Source: Macrotrachela quadricornifera (lineage: Eukaryota > Rotifera > Eurotatoria > Philodinida > Philodinidae). Taken from it: 64,000 nt of DNA. Both the position numbers and the translations under genes were made by a program. This document shows positions 9,701 to 21,898 of the stretch, piece after piece. Location of the stretch: NCBI GenBank assembly GCA_022393335.1, contig JAJEKB010001445.1, positions 377,248-441,247 on the forward strand, in the 5' to 3' direction. How positions within the stretch are numbered: position 1 is the first letter of the stretch; every line of letters starts with the position of its first letter. Below the pieces are notes generated by a model, which did no database searches, had not been told where the DNA came from, and was given only the letters and a program-made list of their open reading frames with translations.

Positions 9701-9797
9701 GTAATATTGGTTCACGACGACTCGGTTATGTTGATATTATAAGACAAAAAACGAAAGTTTATTTAACTTATGGTATTTCTTATGTTTGTCAAGTTGT
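9688..9797 (+). repeat. 110-bp direct repeat, copy 2
   Basis: Partner of 9512-9621. At every differing site this copy has A or T where copy 1 has G or C. Confidence 0.85.
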
Positions 9798-9816
9798 AAG
9801 TTGAAGTTTTCTTACA

Positions 9817-12350
9817 ATGAAAATAAACCTAGTTTTCATCTTACCATCTTCTTCAATTTGGATTTGGATTTTCGTACCGCTGGTGATAATCGATGTAAAT
9901 AATTTCAAAAATCAATTATTAATGCATTCAAATTTAGCACGTATTGAAACAACTTCAATATATGACTATTTATTTACAGTGGATAAATCAACTGCATTAT
10001 CTAAAGCAATTACTCGTTCGTTAATGTCTCGATCTCCTCGTGTCAATATGCGTGCTTCTTTATAAGTGCGAAAATGTGTTCCATCAGCCAAACCAAAAGG
10101 GCTTTCAAAACGACAGTTTAACCGTTCAAAAAATTCTTTTTTGTTTTTTAATAATTGCAAAAGATCAGAATCTTTATTTGGATCAGCTTGTTCATATATT
10201 TCATTTTCATGTAAATAATTTTTATTAATATCTTTCAGATGATTTCCTTTGGCAATCTTGGATGTTTCTTCGTCTTTAAATTTACGTTTTCGGCGAATAC
10301 GAACGTTAGCACTACCTACAATTAATATCAATATCATATTCGTAGGTTTATCCTGTAATTAATAGACCTTTTGAACATGTAAATGTATGAATGTGCTGTC
10401 GATATTTCTTTATCTGGTATTGATGTAGTGAGAAATTTTTCGACGAATCGAATAATAATATTACGTCCTTCAAGTATACCAGTAGATAGAAATTTATCAA
10501 GCCAAAGAAGAGCATGTAAATGTGGAAGATCGCCACGTTGAAATTCAATTTTAAAAAAATAGTTTCTAACTATATAACCAATGAAGAAGAGATGTTTTTG
10601 GTCACTGATAAATTTTTCGAACTCAAGCATTCGTCGATGACACATACGAGCTACAAGTACGCTGTTTTCATTCACTAATTGTAAATAAGCATCTTTAAAG
10701 AGATGAATCAGTTACATCATATTTCGGATAATCAACATTTCTAAATTGAATTGGATCAATATGTGTTAAAAATTCTACATCATTTTTTAAATTGATACTT
10801 AAAAAAATATTCGGTTTCGATAATGTTGCATACGTTGCATGTAACTTTTTTTTGGATACACACCAAAAGCCGGCGGTATCTCGTACTGCTTTTCCAACTT
10901 CTAAAATAAAAAATGTCTATTGGTTAGATCGATTAAAACGTTTCTCCTCTGTTATAATTTCAATCACTAGATATTAACTCTTGTCCGGCCAAGCTTTTTA
11001 AAGCACTGCAGTGTGCTGTCAGACCTCAGATTACTCACGCTGTATTAGAAGATTATGCACTTGATGGGTGAATTTTGGGTCTATGAATTCTATGCTATAA
11101 TTTAGATATAAAAAATTTCACTTTAAAATTACAATTAAATGAAATACTTCCTATTGCTAGTTCTTTACAGATTCACAATATACATCAATTCGTAAGACAT
11201 AACGCAGACTGAGAGTAGTAGGGTTAAATTAACATATCTACCTGACTGTAAATTATCTAGGGGTCAAACAGTTAGTATTCCTACATGGATATATATTACA
11301 ACATTAACGATCTTTTTTGAATTGTTTTTTTGCATGATAATTTACTGCTGTGCATAGATCATCTCTTTGAATCAAATTCATCGCTTCAAAAGACCGGATG
11401 AAATCTGATTGTCATCTTTTATCAGCAGACATCAATTGCAATACACAATAATCACGAAGCTTTAGTGAAATAGGTTGCGTTCTATCAAGTTCGCCATCTT
11501 TGCCCGTTGGATAGAGCCATATCCAGTTCAATTTTCCACACAGCATCTTCATCAGCTTTTAGAGCATGACTTTAGAAAACAAATAAAATATGTGATTGAA
11601 AAATATGTTTAATTCATCGGTACCTAAGTCTGAAAAAATCTTCATTCGAATCAAGAATAATCGGTGCAGATGTTGTCGAATTATTATAAACATAAGAATT
11701 AACAATTCTAATAGAAGCAATATCTTCTTTTCTACGTTAAAACATTTCTTTTATTTTTTTCTAAAGGTAAAACTTGTTTATGTATATATCCAGCATGATG
11801 TTCGATAAGAAAATGTATTGCCTTGAGAATTTGAATGGCACTAACTGAGTAACGCACTGTAGAATCTATTTGATTATCATCGGTCGTCGATTTCTGTTGG
11901 ATAACTGTCACGAATTCATAACACTTAGGTAATAGTAAACGATTACCAATGTAACAATGCATTAAAGCTACTGCTCGTCTTTCAAGAAAGCCAAGTTTTA
12001 AACTTGTAGGTTTAATGGGAATTTTCATTCTAGTTCGAACACGAGAATGTGGACAAATAAGTATATCTTCTTTTTGGTACAAAATCATAACAAAATGAGC
12101 AAATCATATCACCATCACTACAATCATGATATTTTTCATGCTCTTTTTTTGCTGCTCGCATGTTACATTTTGGATGTTCACACATACAATATTTACAAGA
12201 ACACCATATTTGTCAAACGTTTGATAAATATCTACAATTGATTCCCACTATTGGAAAATGCATTAACTATAAATTCATCATACCTTTCACTAAGAAAGTT
12301 ATGTATAACCCGTGCACCCAATACCTCTTCAGTCACTTATGCTTCAAGAC
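9817..12350 (-). pseudogene. Decayed Helitron Rep protein gene
   Basis: Minus-strand fragments in Helitron order. A Cys/His-rich zinc region lies at about 12070-12225. A block with LERRAVALMHCYIGNR, like the region upstream of Rep in Helitrons, lies at 11732-12088. A Rep N-terminal part lies at about 10700-10900, then a frameshift near 10697, then a frame at 10334-10675 that holds EFQRGDLPHLHALLWL with the HLH version of the rolling-circle HUH motif (codons at 10499-10522). A further frame lies at 9966-10337. The tyrosine motif and the helicase domain were not recognised, and stops and shifts abound, so this is an inactive relic. Terminal TC/CTRR ends were not identified. Confidence 0.75.
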
Positions 12351-14716
12351 TTAATAATGGAATAGAATTATATTTATTGAGATAGATTTTTTTCTTCTTT
12401 ACTGAGATGGTCTCGTTCGCCATTTTTTATTGTCACGTCATTTTCGAGCCATAATAAGCGATTATTACAACTTTAAAATAATAATATCTTTCGAAACACT
12501 TGATTTATTTTTTTCATCGACTCACTTAATTAAAATTAACATGAACAACAAATTAATAATTTGAATTTGACAATGATAATATCTCTTTAGTATTTTGATT
12601 CGCTTGGCTATAGGATTGATAGCTCACTAATATCTTGATTTTTATTTTATTTTGGTTCACCCAACTGTTAGTCGATTTATTTCGTTAAAAGTCTAATATC
12701 GTCAAGATGTATATTATTCAAATATGAAAATAATCTGACCTGTCGTATATCTTGATTTTGATTCAATTGTTTCATTGACTTTGATTTTATATTCAATACA
12801 GTCAACACGATAAATATTTAGTTCAATGAATACTAATGAATTTATTTATTTACAAAAGTGAAGTGAACTATATAACTAGAGCGCCTTCATAAAATCAAAA
12901 ATTTTTTTTTCTCAATTGATTTGAAATCTAAATTTATCTCAACATTTAATAATATAATTCACTTTAATGTAATCAAACAAACAAGAGACGTTTCTATTTT
13001 GACATGCCCGACAAATGGGTGAATGTCGAAAGTGACAAAAACAACAAAATCTGAAGCAAACGGAAATCGAATGAACATTCAACAAAGAGAATATCGTCTA
13101 CATACTCAGTTTAGCGTATCATTAAAAAAAACAATCTATACAAACACTAGAATGATGCGTCGCACGCGTATCTATGCGTAGAAATGTTAGAGATAGAACT
13201 CTGCATATGGGTATTAGTGATTTGATTACTCAACGCAGTCAATGTTAATTAGTTGAGTACAAGTTCTAATTACTGCTGATTAGATGAGTACGGACCTAAT
13301 TAGTGTGAGTTAGTTAAGTATTCAGCATTATTAATGCTGATTAGTTCATTTTTTAGGGTAATTACCACTAATTAGCAATCAAATAATTAGTTTAGAGGCG
13401 ATTGTTTGAGTAATAATTAATTAGTCATTAGTTATTGAAACAATTATAATTGTTTCACTTGGTGAATTCATTTCAAGAAGTCTATCTCTGCGAAAGAATA
13501 AAACATGGACTCCAAACGATGAGGAAAATATGGATGCGCAGGTGAGCTCCAAATTTAGAGTTTACGTACGGAGTTGTTTTTTCTTGACTTCCCTTCGTTT
13601 AGTACATAGTATCAAGTTTAAATTGCATCACCAGTCAGCTCTATTCCTGTTGTGTATTTATTCTTCTCATCTATTGTAGCATACATTAGATCAGTCATAG
13701 ATCTATGCAAAGTTACAAACAAAAATTGTTCTCATCTCAATGTTAAAGAATGACATTAATTTTGATTATCACAGTTTGATGCAGAACTTTAACAAATTTA
13801 TCAAAACATTTTGAACTTATACTACCATGTTTAATTAGTATCGATCGTTGCACAAAAATATTGATAAGAAACTCTCTAGATTAGGATTCTCGATTGTTCT
13901 TGATAGTGAGGTGACTAAAAACGTAGCAGAAAGAGTATATCTAAATCTTCTTGTAGAACAAATAAATACAACAACAATTTTTTTGGCACAAAGAGTTTGA
14001 AATTTGGATGGGGAAAGTCTTACACCTATCGGCAAGTCTGAACCCCACTAAACTATTTTTAATGGTGACATCGGTAGAATGTTAAAGCAAATGCAAGAGT
14101 ATTCAAAAATACTTTTGTATTAAAGAAAAAAAAAAGATTTAAAATACAAAAATCCTTATTCAATTCATTCTTCATTTCGTACTTCTTAAATTTGATGTAT
14201 GACATCATGAATTACTATTTGAAAGACTTCTCATCTCTTGAACATAGCTTCTACATTCGACAACATTCATTCCCGCCGCATCATGATGACTTACACGATG
14301 ACCACAAAAGTATTAAAATAATAAAAAAAAAAGAAATGCTTAAAAATCTTTTGTAAAATAACAAGAGAATATTTTTTACAATTTCTTCCAGTAGTTTCTT
14401 ATAATAAGGAATAAAATGAAATTCGTATTCAATCGTTTTCAATAAATAAAATCAAAAAAAGAAAATTTTATCTCTTTTTTTAATTTTAATTAATTTATTA
14501 ATTTTATTAATTTCGATGTTAGAATGTGTTTATTTGTTGATGTTTGATTATGAATAACTCTCTTGTGTATAAAACAAAAACGTAAAACGAAAGTTAAACA
14601 AACGGGTATTGTTCTGAAAGACAAAGAACATCAAAAAAACACACGCAAACAGCAAGAGAAAAAAGAGTCAAACAAAAACAAGAAAAAATAATGAATAGTC
14701 ACTGAATTTAGCACGT
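12351..14716. other. Long gene-free stretch with ATTAG-rich repeats
   Basis: No coding exons recognised. From about 13220 to 13445 the sequence is built of diverged TAATTAGT / GATTAG / TTGAGTAC words in both orientations, ending in a small palindrome (GAAACAATTATAATTGTTTC at about 13437-13456). The rest is AT-rich with no clear element. Confidence 0.5.
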
Positions 14717-17700
14717 TCACGAAACTTTTCGATATTTAATAAATGTAAAAATACCAATAGCTACAACAGCACTACCTAATGCAATATATGGCCACCAATT
14801 ATTATTTGTCTTACCACTCTAAAAACAAAATAAAAAACTTATTTTTATTTTTAATGAAAATTTCTTCAAACTTTATTGGTATTTTTTGTTTGTTGTCTTT
14901 GATTAACTGTTGAAGTTGTTGTTGATGGTTGAAACATTCGTCGATATATTTCTTTTTCATTTTTTTCATAATGAGCTAATTTATTTTCACAAATACTTAT
15001 CATTTCATAAGCTTTATCTTGATCAACAGTTGAAGTTGAATTACCTTTTTGTATTTGTATAAATGTTTTTAATGATTGTATAGCTTTATCATATTTTCCT
15101 AATTCAAATAACGCTTTACCTTGTCGAAATAAAGCTTTAATATTTTTTGGATCATATTTAAAAACATTTTCAACAGATTTTAAACAAGCATCATATTTAT
15201 TTAAAAGTAAATTAACTTGTGCAAGATTATTTTGTACTTGAACATAACGATCATTTAACATAATTCGTTGTTTTTCATCATATATAACTAATATTGGATT
15301 ATTATCTGTATCAAAAAATCTCAATGCACCATTATAACATTGAATTGATGTTAAAAAATCTTGACGACGATAATAAAAATTTCCCATTTGTTGTTTTTTA
15401 TTACCCCAATAAAGACGATCTTCAATTGATAATTGTTGTATATCAGGTGAATTTTGCCAATCATGTAATTCTAAATCAATTTTCATTTTATAGGAATTTA
15501 TTGAAGTTATAGATGGAATTTGTTTTTCTTCACAACCACTATCACCATAGCAATGTCGAACATCAGAATCAATTAATGCACGTTCACCACGATTCATTGA
15601 TTGAACACATATATCAATTGCTGGAATTGTATCACATTCACTTATAAAAAATTTTTCATTTGAAACATTTTCAATTATACGAGTATTTGATGTTGAATTA
15701 TCAACTAATGATAATGTATAAGAAACAGTTGCCATTGTACTACGTGTTGGAGAAGTATTTGGTGTACCTTCAACAATTGTCTAATGAAATTATAAAAGAA
15801 AAAAAAAATAATTTTTTTTTTTATTTGTAATTTTATTAAAATAAGAAAATTTTACTTGTTTAAATAAAGTTTTATTTCCAAGAATATCTTTTGGTTCGGC
15901 TAACATAGTTTTATTATTTCTGAATAATGGATGTTGTTCTTGTTTATTTAAATCATTTGATCCTGTATGAAGTATTTGTTCGGATGTATCTATTGCTGTT
16001 GCTGGTAAAGGTGGAAAATCTTCTTCAGTCAAATGAATTTTATTTTGATTAAGATTATTTTCAAATAATGGTTTTTGTTCAAATGTATTTGTTGTTGAAG
16101 ATAAGGGTGGAAAATCTGCTTCAGTAAAATGAACTTCATTTTGATTCAGATTTTCTTCAATTAATGGTTTTTCTAATTCAATTGTTTCCGAAACAAAATT
16201 ATTATCATTTTCTTCAAATGTTTCATTTATAGTTTCAGGTGATGAATCATTATTTATTACATTTTCTTCAAATGTTTCATTTATAGTATCAGGTGATGAA
16301 TCATTATTTATTACATTTTCATCATTATGTTCATCTAAAATGTTAGTATCTATTAAATTATCATTTGGTTCAATATTTGTTGATATTTCATTAGTAGATA
16401 AATCATTTGAAGAAATTTCATTTTCATCATGATGATGATGTTCATATGGTGTTTCAAGTTCGGTTAAAGGACGATTATCATTTATATTTGTTTCTAATTC
16501 TGTTGAAGAATTATTTATTTGATGATCTGCAGATGTTTCATCGGGAGATGAATTAACTGAAGAATTTTCATTTTCATTATGATACTCTTCATGTGATGTT
16601 GTTTCTGGTTCTAGTGAAGTATCATTTGTTTCATGATGAAGAGTTGGTGATTCAACTGGAGGAATTTCATTATCATCAAGTTCACGTTGTGCTCTGAAAT
16701 TTGATTTTATATAAATAATATTTAAAATATGTTATTGAAAATAAATTAGTCATAGAAAATTCTGCTAGAAATTTTTCGATCAATTAAAATTATTAAACAA
16801 TCAGTAAAACTTTAGCTTTTCTAAGAGTTGATTCGTTAGTCTATGATATAGATATGAGATTGTTTGCTGAATAACGTGATAATGTTAAAATGATTGGATG
16901 GGAATATAAATCTACCGAAAAATTGAAATACATGAAATGTTTTCCTATGAACTTTTAGGAAGTTTGTAGAACATTATCGTTTGATTTCTTTGATTCGATT
17001 TCAACTTTTACCCTAAAAAATTGTCCATAGATAGATCTGATAGCCTATAGAATACCTTATGAGTTTTCGAATCACATCTAACCGAGAGAATCAAACAATG
17101 ATTTTTTAAGAATTTCAGTTCACTGTCAGATTCGTATCTCATTCATCTTCTTTCTAATGGCCAAAATTCGAGTTCAATAAGTATTAGTGTTTTCGAGTTA
17201 TTCTCAAGACAAAGATTACCATCTAATTCAATAGATGCTGTACTCAAATGGATAAAAATGGAATTGAACAGATATAGATTTTAGAACTCTATTTATTATT
17301 GACATCAATAAATAAAAGGATGCTTAAAAAGTCAGTGTACAATTTTAATATCAAAGATTTATTATAGTAAATACATAGAAATGAATCTTATGACGAATTT
17401 TATATTTCAAATGTGAAATATTGAATCCAAGAATTTATTGGAAGTTATCCTAGTCCATTGACTTTCTACCTATAACTAAAATACAAGCTTTAAATATTAT
17501 AATTCCATGGATTTAATCCATTATTAAATTTTCTCTTTGAGAATAATAATTTCGAAACTTTCAATCTTTGCGAATGATTGATAATTCTAGTTATATAATG
17601 AATAGCAAAAATAAAATTTAATTTAACTAACTTAAGTTCGTCTGGTTTATCATTATGAGATGTTTGTGTATTAAGATTAGTATCACTCTTTGGTGTTCCA

Positions 17701-18041
17701 TCATCGATAAATGATATATTTGAATCATCTTGATTATTATTAATATTTGATTCTTGAAAAGTATTTTGTTCATTTAAATTATTAACAGGTTCAATATGTG
17801 AAGGAGATGTTGGTCGTTGATCATCATTAGAATTATTATTTAATGGATTTTCTTCAATAGATTCTTGATTAGATGATAAATCTTCATTATGATCACCATT
17901 TTGAATAGATTCATTATTTAAATGAGAATTATTTTCATTTAAAGAAGATTTTCTTTGTTGAATTTCATCATTATCTTGATGAGAAGAAGAAGATGTATCA
18001 TCATTTGTTGTTCTATCATAATCTTGTATCTCGTCAGACAT
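14717..18041 (-). CDS. FKBP8-like (FKBP38) tail-anchored immunophilin with long acidic N-terminus
   Basis: Four exons, all phases fitting: 18041-17632, 16693-15856, 15780-14872, 14818-14717; 752 aa. The first about 400 residues are Asn/Asp/Glu/Ser-rich, with two tandem internal duplications, one of them repeating a DFPPL motif. A divergent FKBP domain follows (from about DILGNKTLFKQ), then about three TPR units (motifs NLAQVNLLLNKYDACL and IKALFRQGKALFELGKYDKA), then the last exon encodes one membrane span and a short KYRKVS tail. This order matches vertebrate FKBP8, an outer-mitochondrial/ER-anchored co-chaperone of HSP90 and BCL2 regulator (family knowledge); human FKBP8 is near 412 aa, so the extension is unusual. 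Intron 1 is 938 bp. The ATG lies 75 bp after the stop of the gene upstream on the same strand. Confidence 0.88.
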
Positions 18042-18116
18042 TTGACGAGTTTATTTAAGAAAAACTAAATAAATATCTAGAATGAAAAGAAAAATAAACA
18101 AAATGTAATAAAATAT
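18042..18116 (-). promoter_or_regulatory. 75-bp intercistronic gap with trans-splice-type acceptor
   Basis: On the minus strand a pyrimidine-rich run (TTTTTCTTTTCATTCTAG) ends in AG at 18078-18077, 36 nt before the FKBP8-like ATG and inside the gap after the coiled-coil gene. A 3' splice site here has no upstream 5' partner except inside the preceding gene, so spliced-leader addition in an operon is the simple reading. Confidence 0.5.
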
Positions 18117-18718
18117 TTAATCAGTAAGAGAATTCTTTTTTTTATTTTGTTTATTTTCATAATTTAATTTACGTTTTGTTGATGAACATATTGAATTATC
18201 TTTATTAATTGGAATTAATTTAAATCCTAATAATGAATATGTTTCTTCAGATATATTTTCATTTGTTAATAATGAAGATGAAAGAATTTTTTTTAATGCT
18301 AATTGTATTTGTTCATAACTATAAAAGAAAAAAAAATTTGTTTAGTTAAAAAAAAAAAAACTAAAAACCGTTGAGATATTATTTTTGTTTGTTGATTAAA
18401 AATAGTTTGTTTTTCATTTAATTTATCATATTCATCTTGTATATGATGAAAACGTTCTTTTAATAAATGATATTGTTTTATTAATGTTTTTTGATGATTT
18501 TGAAGATTTTTTAATTGATTTTCTAATTGAATATTGTCTTGTTCAACTGTATTACAAATTGATTTTAATGAACGTTCACTTTCTTCATATGTTCGAAGTG
18601 CTTGTTCGAGAATATTTTCTTTTTCAACTAATTAATTAAATTTCGAAAAAAAAAAATAAGAGATTAAAAAGAAAACTAGAAATGAATTCCTACCGATTGA
18701 TGAATGAGGAGAATCCAT
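18117..18718 (-). CDS. Small coiled-coil protein
   Basis: Three exons: 18718-18694, 18627-18369, 18318-18117; phases agree and give 161 aa. Residues about 9-100 are a continuous Glu/Gln/Lys/Leu-rich coiled coil. The C-terminus is basic (KRKLNYENKQNKKK). No family recognised; TACC-like or kinetochore-type small coiled-coil proteins are possible. The first exon is only 25 nt. Same strand as, and immediately upstream of, the FKBP8-like gene. Confidence 0.7.
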
Positions 18719-19139
18719 TATAATAAATCAATTTACTTCAGGGCGAACTTCTTCATAAACTCGTTTTTCTTTCTTTTTTTTTTATAAAAGAATAAAATAT
18801 GGAAATTGTTTATTACAGATAATAAAAACGTTATTTTAATTAATTAAATTTATTTTTTAAATTTGTAAAAATTATTTTTTTCTATTATAAAATAACTTTA
18901 AAATAAAAAATATTTTTTTCTTTTAACTCCATCTAGATTTTATGCTACAATAATAATGCGTAATGGAGTAGGTCAAAAAGACCAATCATATATAATGTTA
19001 TTGTTGGATATTTATTATTCTCATTCTCTTGTTTTTTTCTTCTTCGCAATTCAGTCCATTTATATATATATAACAAATAAATTATAAAACATCATTTGAT
19101 TTATTTAATTTTTGTATAGATAAAATCTCAATATTAAAA
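18719..19139. promoter_or_regulatory. Divergent promoter region
   Basis: About 420 bp between the minus-strand coiled-coil gene and the plus-strand small gene. A TATATATATAA run lies at about 19062-19072. An acceptor-like TTTTTGTATAG lies at about 19110-19120, 20 nt before the ATG at 19140. Confidence 0.35.
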
Positions 19140-19402
19140 ATGATATTTGGTGTTGTTTCTAAGACTGGATCAAGATTGTTCACTGTATGTTTATTTTTTA
19201 TTTATTTATTAATTAAATTAAATATATATTTTGTCTTATTTAGAAATCTGAATTATCTTATTCAACGTTAAACAAAGAACGTATATCATTTAGTGCAGCT
19301 GTTCTTATGTCACTTTTTGGACTTGGTGTATCAGTATTTAGTACAAATAAATTATTACTAGCTTCATCAGCAACACGACCAATGTTAACCAAATCTCCAT
19401 AA
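19140..19402 (+). CDS. Small single-span mitochondrial-type membrane protein (possibly COX7C-like)
   Basis: Two exons, 19140-19184 and 19244-19402, joined in phase to give 67 aa. The N-terminus has Lys/Arg and Ser/Thr without acidic residues, as in a mitochondrial targeting sequence. A single hydrophobic segment (about residues 29-46) is followed by a short basic tail. Size and layout suit a small respiratory-chain subunit such as cytochrome c oxidase 7C, but the identity is a guess. Polyadenylation-like AATAAA words follow at about 19490-19515. Confidence 0.65.
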
Positions 19403-20483
19403 ACTTATTCTTTTTATTTCTATAAGATCTATTTTTCTGATTTGTTTGTTTTTTTTACCTTTAGATCTAATGAGAAATATTGTTTAGGATAAATAATAAA
19501 CACAAAAGAAAATAAATCAATAGGACAATTCATTCTGTTTTTTTTTTGTTCTTTAAAATTAAATTATAAACAAAAAAAAGAAAATATAATTAAATTGAAA
19601 AAATTTATCTATTGATTTATTTTTTATATTTATCAGAGAATCTCTATGTAACTTATTCTATTTTGCTAAAAGAAAAATAAATATTAATAAACAAATTATA
19701 TTTAATTATTAGTTATTCAGTTTCTTTATTGCATCAGATAGTTTAAGGTCAAATCTCATTTTTAAGTCATAAATGCACTTTATAACCAAAGGTGATGTTA
19801 CACTAAATAAATATTTTGCCGCATTGACGCAAAAGAAATTACGTATATTCTTTTTTTCTCTTTTAATAAATAATGGTAAATAATTTATATTTGTCTCGTA
19901 CTCTTTTCTCTATGGTTTGAGTATAAATATATGACAAATCAATATAAACTAACATCATATGGTAGACAACACATATACACTCGATATTTATTGAATCATT
20001 CAGTGCAAATTTTAGGAATTTTCTCATGACTCAATTCTGGTAGTGAGAATATGAGATGATCTTGAAGAATTTGAACAAAATAACCATAACTATGTTTTGT
20101 ACTTTGATTTTAGTGTATTTTATTTTATAGTCTAGACAAATAGCTTTGTTAGACGCGCATTTATGACAAGATTTCAATAGATGATTATTGTGAAACAACA
20201 AATATGTTTATTGCTTCATTTTTAGTAAGATAGAATTTTGTTGATGAAATATTTTCTTTCTGAGTCAAGATTATTCGTGATTTACGCAATTATACATTGA
20301 CCTTTTCTCACCTTCTAGAAAATTCTCCAGATAAACTTTCAAAGAGATACTTTCCAGACAAAACTTATATTTACGTACTTAATAATAACAATACAATTAA
20401 GGAATAATATGTTGTGTTTAATTTCATTATCTATTTTACAATCGAATGTATTAATGATTATTCAATATATTTATTTTTTGTTT
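19403..20483. other. Gene-free AT-rich intergenic sequence
   Basis: No exon, repeat or element recognised. Confidence 0.45.
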
Positions 20484-21290
20484 TTATAAATATGAAAGAC
20501 AAACGTCTGTATCAAATTGTCGAATATCATGGAGTATAGAATCAATTTGACACATATCAGATGGTTGTGTATAATGAAAACTAGTTGTTGTTTCACTTAG
20601 TGCTTCATAACCCTAATTAAAATAGAAAAATAAAGATAAATTTATACAAATAAATTATGATAAAATGGTCGAAAATGAATCCATTCTTTGCTAATTTTGT
20701 TTGAAAGTCCATTAAAATGAACACGAAATAGAAATAGATAAAATCTTTTTCTTCCATTTTCATCAATTATTTCACTAATAATTCTTAAATCTTCTCTATT
20801 TTCATCTGGTAACAATTCAAAGATTGCCTGTAAACATAATCCAACCATTCCATCTTCTACTGATGCATTACATATAGAATATGTTACATTATTATACGTG
20901 TTAATACATATCCAACACCACTACTTACATAATAATCATCACGAAATCGATAACCATATAGAAAAGATTAATTATTTTAAATAATAAAATCATCTTCATT
21001 CTCTTTTTATTACTTGATTGTACTAACTAAAGATCTAGAAGAATTTAATCGAGTAATTAATACAAATCGGTCACATCGATGACCCCATGTTTTATATTCA
21101 GCATGTCTTCGACTTTCTAAATTTTCTTGATTTGTTCATGCAAAACAAAAAAGACTTGAACGATAATTATCAACTAAATAACTATCAATACAAATTTGTT
21201 TTTAATGAAAAAACAAATTAAACTTACGCCAACAATTATCTTCTTGTATAGAAAATCGAATATCATCGTTGTTGAATACTTGAATAAAAT
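20484..21290 (-). pseudogene. Decayed core-1 beta-1,3-galactosyltransferase (C1GALT1-like, GT31)
   Basis: Minus-strand fragments line up with C1GALT1. TWGHRCDRFVLIT lies at about 21030-21120. YGYRFRDDYYVSSGVGYVLT at about 20900-20960 matches the glycine-rich GYVLS region. The EDG...CLQ...RKRFY block runs from about 20850 down to 20650. SFHYTQPSDM near 20560-20590 matches the SFHYV region, with the final stop at 20484-20486. The middle section that should carry the metal-binding Asp triad is absent, and the frame breaks after GYVLT. It is thus a non-functional copy of an O-glycan core 1 synthase family member. Confidence 0.7.
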
Positions 21291-21898
21291 GACATGATAT
21301 TTTACTCAAAGAAGAGACGTTAACAGACGAATATTTATAAAAAAAAAAAAGAATATACAACGATGCGCTTCAATAGACTCATGTCATACAATTGAATGAC
21401 ATTCATTATTTGTTCTTTCTTTTATTATAGAATCATACGATTAATGATGATGCATAGAAAGATGGATATAGAATCTAAACAAAAGAAGATTCATTTATTC
21501 TCTATTTTCAAATGAACAAAAAAGTTTTTTTTTTCAGTAGGAATATCGTTGAAATTCGTTATAAAAATAACTCACAGAATAAGAAGAAAACTAATCACCA
21601 GACAATCGTTAAAAATACTTGAAAAATTTGAATTATATATCATTATTCACAAATGTATTAACTTGTATGAAATCTCAGTAAAATTGATTTTTTATTCTGA
21701 TTAACAATATGCAAATAAACAGGAACACTAACTTTATTTTTTTCTGACATATGAAATCTTGTTTGAGAGCAGTTATTAATATGACAATATGAAACCAATG
21801 TAGAAGAATTAAAAGATGTGACAAGTCAAATTTGATTATAAAGTATATAAGCAAGTATTGAAAATCGAAACATACGTCAATTCAAAATTTATTGAAAA
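21291..21898. promoter_or_regulatory. Intergenic region upstream of the LamG gene
   Basis: No gene. AGTATATAAGC at about 21842-21852 is a good TATA-box candidate about 50 bp before the ATG at 21899. Confidence 0.4.
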
